Positions 59,679-64,000 of a stretch of 64,000 bases of DNA are shown here, piece after piece. The translations under genes and the position numbers were made by a program. The notes under the pieces were generated by a model. That model was not told where the DNA came from. It saw only the letters and a program-made list of their open reading frames with translations, and did no database searches. Source of the stretch: Ooceraea biroi (lineage: Eukaryota; Arthropoda; Insecta; Hymenoptera; Formicidae); the NCBI RefSeq assembly GCF_003672135.1, contig NC_039518.1:7380136-7444135 (forward strand), given 5' to 3'. Numbering within the stretch: the stretch's first letter is position 1; each line of letters starts with the position of its first letter.

Positions 59679-59682
59679 TTAA

Positions 59683-60309
59683 TGCTTCCAAATTGGATCA
59701 TTTTCCTCACGTTTCAAAAGAGAATCGCAGATGTCAATACGCTCAGTGAGATGAATTTCTTTGAGCTCATGTGGTACCCAAATATTGAGCTTACTAATGT
59801 ATCCAAGTCGTTTTGAATGGTTTTCAACACTCGATTTCGATACGTTAAGATTCTCAGCAATCTCTCGTGTCGTTAAACGCCGATTGGAATCGATCGGTGC
59901 CTTTATTTTGTCATCATCAATTTCGATTGGCCTTCCTGAGCGTGGTGCATCTTTCACATTAAAATCTGCAGATCGAAATTTAGTAAACCAATTTTGACAC
60001 TGCCGCAGTTTAAAGCATCTTCGCCATATACATCACATAACTTTTTATGAGCTTACCCAGCGTTTTTCCCTTTTCGGAAGTAATAAAACAAAATATGACG
60101 AAAATGTTCTTTTTGATTTTCCATTTTGAAATCGACGGCAAACAAACAATTGTTAACGAAATCGTGTACTTTCTTTTTGTAAAACAAGCTTGAACTGTGA
60201 GTTGTTAACCTACATAATGAATTTGAGGTTTAGAACGAAGTTAGTTACATTTCAAGACATGTATGTCCATCTATTGGAAAAAAACGCAGTTACTTTTTGG
60301 CCAACCCAA
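59683..60309 (-). mobile_element. MLE-D copy 3, 3' half missing
   Basis: A minus-strand copy with a complete 5' terminus (CCAACCCAA at 60309) and N-terminal coding relic (ATG at 60124). It is cut off at 59683, where the TTAA foldback array begins. The catalytic half is absent. The missing half is not found on the far side of the array, so a deletion accompanied or preceded that insertion. Confidence 0.88.
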
Positions 60310-60315
60310 TATATA

Positions 60316-61590
60316 TTGGGTTGGCCAAAAAGTAATTGCGTTGTTTTTATATAAATAAAAGGCGAATTTTTCATGGGAAACAAAAACTTTATTAAACAAT
60401 ATATTGTCCATTTTGTTTGTTTATCTTTTGCCATTTTTCAGGCAACTTCATGATTCCGCGCTCAAAAAAGTTCTTATCTTTTTCAGCAAAAAACAATTCC
60501 AACAACGATTTCATATCCTCATCAGCAGTAAAGGTTTTACCATTCAAGGCGCTTTGCAAAGAACGAAACAAATGGTAATCTGATGGTGCCAGGTCTGGCG
60601 AATATACTGGATGTGGTAACACATCCCATCCAAGCTGCAACAATTTTTCACGAGTGACCAAACTTGTACGTGGTCTAGCGTTATCATGGTGAAACACAAC
60701 ACCTTTGCGATTCACCAATTCTCGACGTTTCTGTTTGATGGCATCGTTTAATTTATCCAGTTGACGACAGTATACGTCTGAATTAATGGTTTGATTCCTT
60801 GCAAGCAGCTCAAAATACACAATACCTTTAAAGTCCCACCAGACTGACAGCATAATCTTTCTTTGGTGAATATCTGCTTTTCAAGTGCTTCGAGCAGGTT
60901 CATCACGATCTTTTTCGTTTGACGTTGTTGTAGACGATCGATTTTTCGTCGCCTGTTATCATACGTTTCAAAATTGGATCATTTTCCTCACGTTTCAAAA
61001 GAGAATCGCAGATGTCAATACGCTCAGTGAGATGAATTTCTTTGAGCTCATGTGGTACCCAAATATCGAGCTTGCTAATGTATCCAAGTCGTTTTAAATG
61101 GTTTTCAACACTCGATTTCGATACGTTAAGATTCTCAGCAATCTCTCGTGTCGTTAAACGCCGATTGGAATCGATCAGTGCATTTATTTTGTCATCATCA
61201 ATTTCGATTGGCCTTCCTGAGCGTGGTGCATCTTTCACATTAAAATCTCGAGATCGAAATTTAGTAAACCAATTTTGACACTGCCGCAGTTTAAAGCATC
61301 TTCGCCATATACATCAAATAACTTTTTATGAGCTTGCACAGCGTTTTTCCCTTTTCGGAAGTAATAAAACAAAATATGAGGAAAATGTTCTTTTTGATTT
61401 TCCATTTTGAAATCGACGGCAAACAAACAATTGTTAACGAAATCGTGTACTTTCTTTTTGTAAAACAAGCTTGAACTGTGAGTTGTTAACCTACATAATG
61501 AATTTGAGGTTTAGAACGAAGTTAGTTACATTTCAAGACATGTATGTCCATCTATTGGAAAAAAACGCAGTTACTTTTTGGCCAACCCAA
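60316..61590 (-). mobile_element. MLE-D copy 4 (full length)
   Basis: 1275 bp in minus orientation, separated from copies 3 and 5 only by TATATA. The facing termini of adjacent copies form a perfect palindrome around TATATA at 60310-60315. Confidence 0.93.
60392..61405 (-). pseudogene. MLE-D transposase pseudogene
   Basis: Runs from the ATG at 61405 to the stop at 60392. It has the one-base loss after GATGC near 61297, the 11-bp loss after RKRS near 60909, the family TGA after GAAGCACT, and serine in place of the GDEKW tryptophan. The catalytic frame with HHDNARPRTS and YSPDLAPSDYHLF is open. Confidence 0.9.
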
Positions 61591-61596
61591 TATATA

Positions 61597-62870
61597 TTGG
61601 TTTGGCCAAAAAGTAATTGCGTTGTTTTTATATAAATAAAAGGCGAATTTTTCATGGGAAACAAAAACTTTATTAAACAATATATTGTCCATTTTGTTTG
61701 ATTATCTTTTGCCATTTTTCAGGCAACTTCATGATTCCGCGCTCAAAAAAGTTCTTATCTTTTTCAGCAAAAAACAATTCCAACAACGATTTCATATCCT
61801 CATCAGCAGTAAAGGTTTTACCATTCAAGGTGTTTTGCAAAGAACGAAACAAATGGTAATCTGATGGTGCCAGGTCTGGCGAATATACTGGATGTGGTAA
61901 CACATCCCATCCAAGCTGCAACAATTTTTCACGAGTGACCAAACTTGTACGTGGTCTAGCGTTATCATGGTGAAACACAACACCTTTGCGATTCACCAAT
62001 TCTCGACGTTTCTGTTTGATGGCATCGTTTAATTTATCCAGTTGACGACAGTATACGTCTGAATTAATGGTTTGATTCCTTGCAAGCAGCTCAAAATACA
62101 CAATACCTTTAAAGTCCCACCAGACTGACAGCATAATCTTTCTTTGGTGAATATCTGCTTTTCAAGTGCTTCGAGCAGGTTCATCACGATCTTTTTCGTT
62201 TGACGTTGTTGTAGACGATCGATTTTTCGTCGCCTGTTATCATAAGTTTAAAAAATGGATCATTTTCCTCACGTTTCAAAAGAGAATCGCAGATGTCAAT
62301 ACGCTCAGTGAGATGAATTTCTTTGAGCTCACGTGGTACCCAAATATCGAGCTTACTAATGTATCCAAGTCGTTTTGAATGGTTTTCAACACTCGATTTC
62401 GATACGTTAAGATTCTCAGCAATCTCTCGTGTCGTTAAACGCCGATTGGAATCGATCAGTGCCTTTATTTTGTCATCATCAATTTCGATTGGCCTTCCTG
62501 AGTGTGGTGCATCTTTCACATTAAAATCTCCAGATCGAAATTTAGTAAACCAATTTTGACACTGCCGCAGTTTAAAGCATCTTCGCCATAACATCACATA
62601 AATTTTTATGAGCTTGCCCAGCGTTTTTCCCTTTTCGGAAGTAATAAAACAAAATATGAGGAAAATGTTCTTTTTGATTTTCCATTTTGAAATCGACGGC
62701 AAACAAACAATTGTTAACGAAATCGTGTACTTTCTTTTTGTAAAACAAGCTTGAACTGTGAGTTGTTAACCTACATAATGAATTTGCGGTTTAGAATAAA
62801 GTTAGTTACATTTCAAGACATGTATGTCCATCTATTGGAAAAAAACGCCGTTACTTTTTGGCCAACCCAA
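61597..62870 (-). mobile_element. MLE-D copy 5 (full length)
   Basis: 1274 bp in minus orientation, head-to-tail with copy 4. The left terminus reads TTGGTTTGGCC, with one substitution. The right terminus ends CCAACCCAA at 62870, followed by TATATA. Confidence 0.93.
61673..62685 (-). pseudogene. MLE-D transposase pseudogene
   Basis: Runs from the ATG at 62685 to the stop at 61673. It shares the 11-bp loss, the TGA and the GDEKS change with copies 1 and 4. It also has private small deletions near 62590 and a FFKLMITGDEKS variant. The catalytic segment is open. Confidence 0.9.
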
Positions 62871-62872
62871 TA

Positions 62873-64000
62873 TATATTCTGGCAGGCCCTAATTAGCCCA
62901 GCAGTAGTGTATCTCCACGGAACTCACCGGGCGCAAAACAAATCCGCTGCGGTCCCGTTAAACGACCAGATGCTTCCGAGAGCGTCGAAACGGGATGGCA
63001 CTCGCGAATCGCGAGCGGCTTCCATGGTGGACACAATAATGCAGTTGAGGGAACGAAGCCTGCCCTGAACGTCGCTAAATCAAGAGTGATTACAGTACGG
63101 CTCGCCAATACGTTTAATTACGAGAAAATTAGAGACGCATTATTACTCTTGAAACTCCGATGACGCTCGTTACATTCGAGCGGATGCGCGGGGCCGTAAA
63201 CTAAATTAGCCCCGGGATTATTATCCGCGATTAATTTATTTAAAGCGCAATGCGAGCGCGTCCGAAAATATTTCAATCATCGGGTACTATGTCGGAAGCA
63301 TTATTTTGCGAATTATTTCGCAAATTACAGCCTATATCCGGCCTTTAAATACAATTTCTTTCGGCGGAGGGTGCGCCGGCACGAACGATGCCGTTAATGG
63401 TAATAACGCGGATGATAATGATGATCATACGGGACGCGCTTAATTGTGCGCGCTGCGTAATTATCGTAATAACGGCGGACTGTTTTGTGCTCGTCGTAAG
63501 AGTCGCTAGCAAGCACTACGTGATGTCGATGGGAAATGCGAGAAACTCCGTTCCATTTTGTAATTATAAAAATGGCGTGATCGAACCGCCATTAACGGGC
63601 TCGATCAATCGATCGGCTCGGGTCAATCGGACAATCTCCAGTCGTTATCGGCTAATGTTATTGCGAAGTGATATGTACAAGGTGCGCTAACAGTCGTGTA
63701 ATTCCACCGCGGTGCAACGAGAGAAATAACGTGAGCGAGGTCAGTTATTACAACTCGACTTACAGCTGCATCCCGCGATCGCTCTAGTCGTTGGATAGCC
63801 GACACATAACTGACGCGTGTTCAGGTGGAATTTCGCGTGCACGCCGACCCATTACCTGGAGTTATAATGAAGTACCAGCGTACACGAAAGCGTTTTAATC
63901 AGAATCACCGGATACCGCGGACCGCAAAATTTCGACTGAAGATGTTTCTCTTCTCGTGCTCGATATAGAGATCTATCATTCTCGAATAATATTTATTCAA
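62873..64000. other. Unique intergenic DNA
   Basis: Non-repetitive sequence rich in AATTA-type motifs and CpG, with no recognised gene. Confidence 0.55.

Noticed and set aside
1..64000. Endogenous viral or retroviral sequence
   Set aside because: I saw no reverse transcriptase, integrase, gag-like or other viral motifs, and no long terminal repeats.

Overview
The window looks like a non-coding, transposon-rich stretch of an insect nuclear genome, probably a hymenopteran such as an ant. The evidence is the set of DD34D mariner families with classic insect termini, the CpG-rich unique DNA between them, a nuclear tRNA-Ile, and one small-intron eukaryotic gene. There are no prokaryotic operons, CRISPR arrays or rRNAs. 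A 100-N assembly gap lies at 30529-30628.

Host genes occupy only about 34.9-36.7 kb. A tRNA-Ile (anticodon AAT, minus strand) is followed by a five-exon plus-strand gene for a 222-residue EF-hand protein. It resembles calaxin (EFCAB1), an outer-arm dynein calcium sensor. A mariner array is inserted just behind its poly(A) signals.

Almost all remaining recognisable sequence is DNA transposons, which I sort by termini. MLE-A (TTGGGTCGTCC...) is a tandem pair at 1968-4448. MLE-B (TTAGGGGTGTG...) forms three head-to-tail arrays, at 6074-9716, 25339-30528 and 36674-39021. MLE-C (TTGGGTCATTAAG...) has two nested copies, at 8301-9586 and 44082-46557. MLE-D (TTGGGTTGGCC...) lies at 10472-12325 and 39028-40317, with a three-copy array at 59683-62870. 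An unassigned family with CACCC...GGGTG ends and an internal hairpin forms arrays at 18535-21731, 30629-32747, 43361-46750 and 49273-53696. A TTAA-flanked foldback family (GGGGGGAGCCTGC...) lies at 44131-45314 and 55460-59678. A 577-bp CAGGGTGGCC foldback occurs at 11710 and 33990. There is a TTAA MITE at 23261-23845 and an element with a 3-bp TTA duplication and very long inverted repeats at 51982-53432. A roughly 118-bp satellite fills 14303-16620. Every transposase reading frame I followed is broken.

The most unusual theme is that unrelated DNA transposon families repeatedly occur as head-to-tail multimers. In several cases these are joined by non-element spacer DNA, and the target-site duplication flanks the whole composite rather than each unit. 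Nested insertions with matching empty sites in sister copies give a relative chronology: CACCC element, then MLE-C, then TTAA foldback; and MLE-B, then MLE-C. The unique DNA between these blocks shows no gene I can support.
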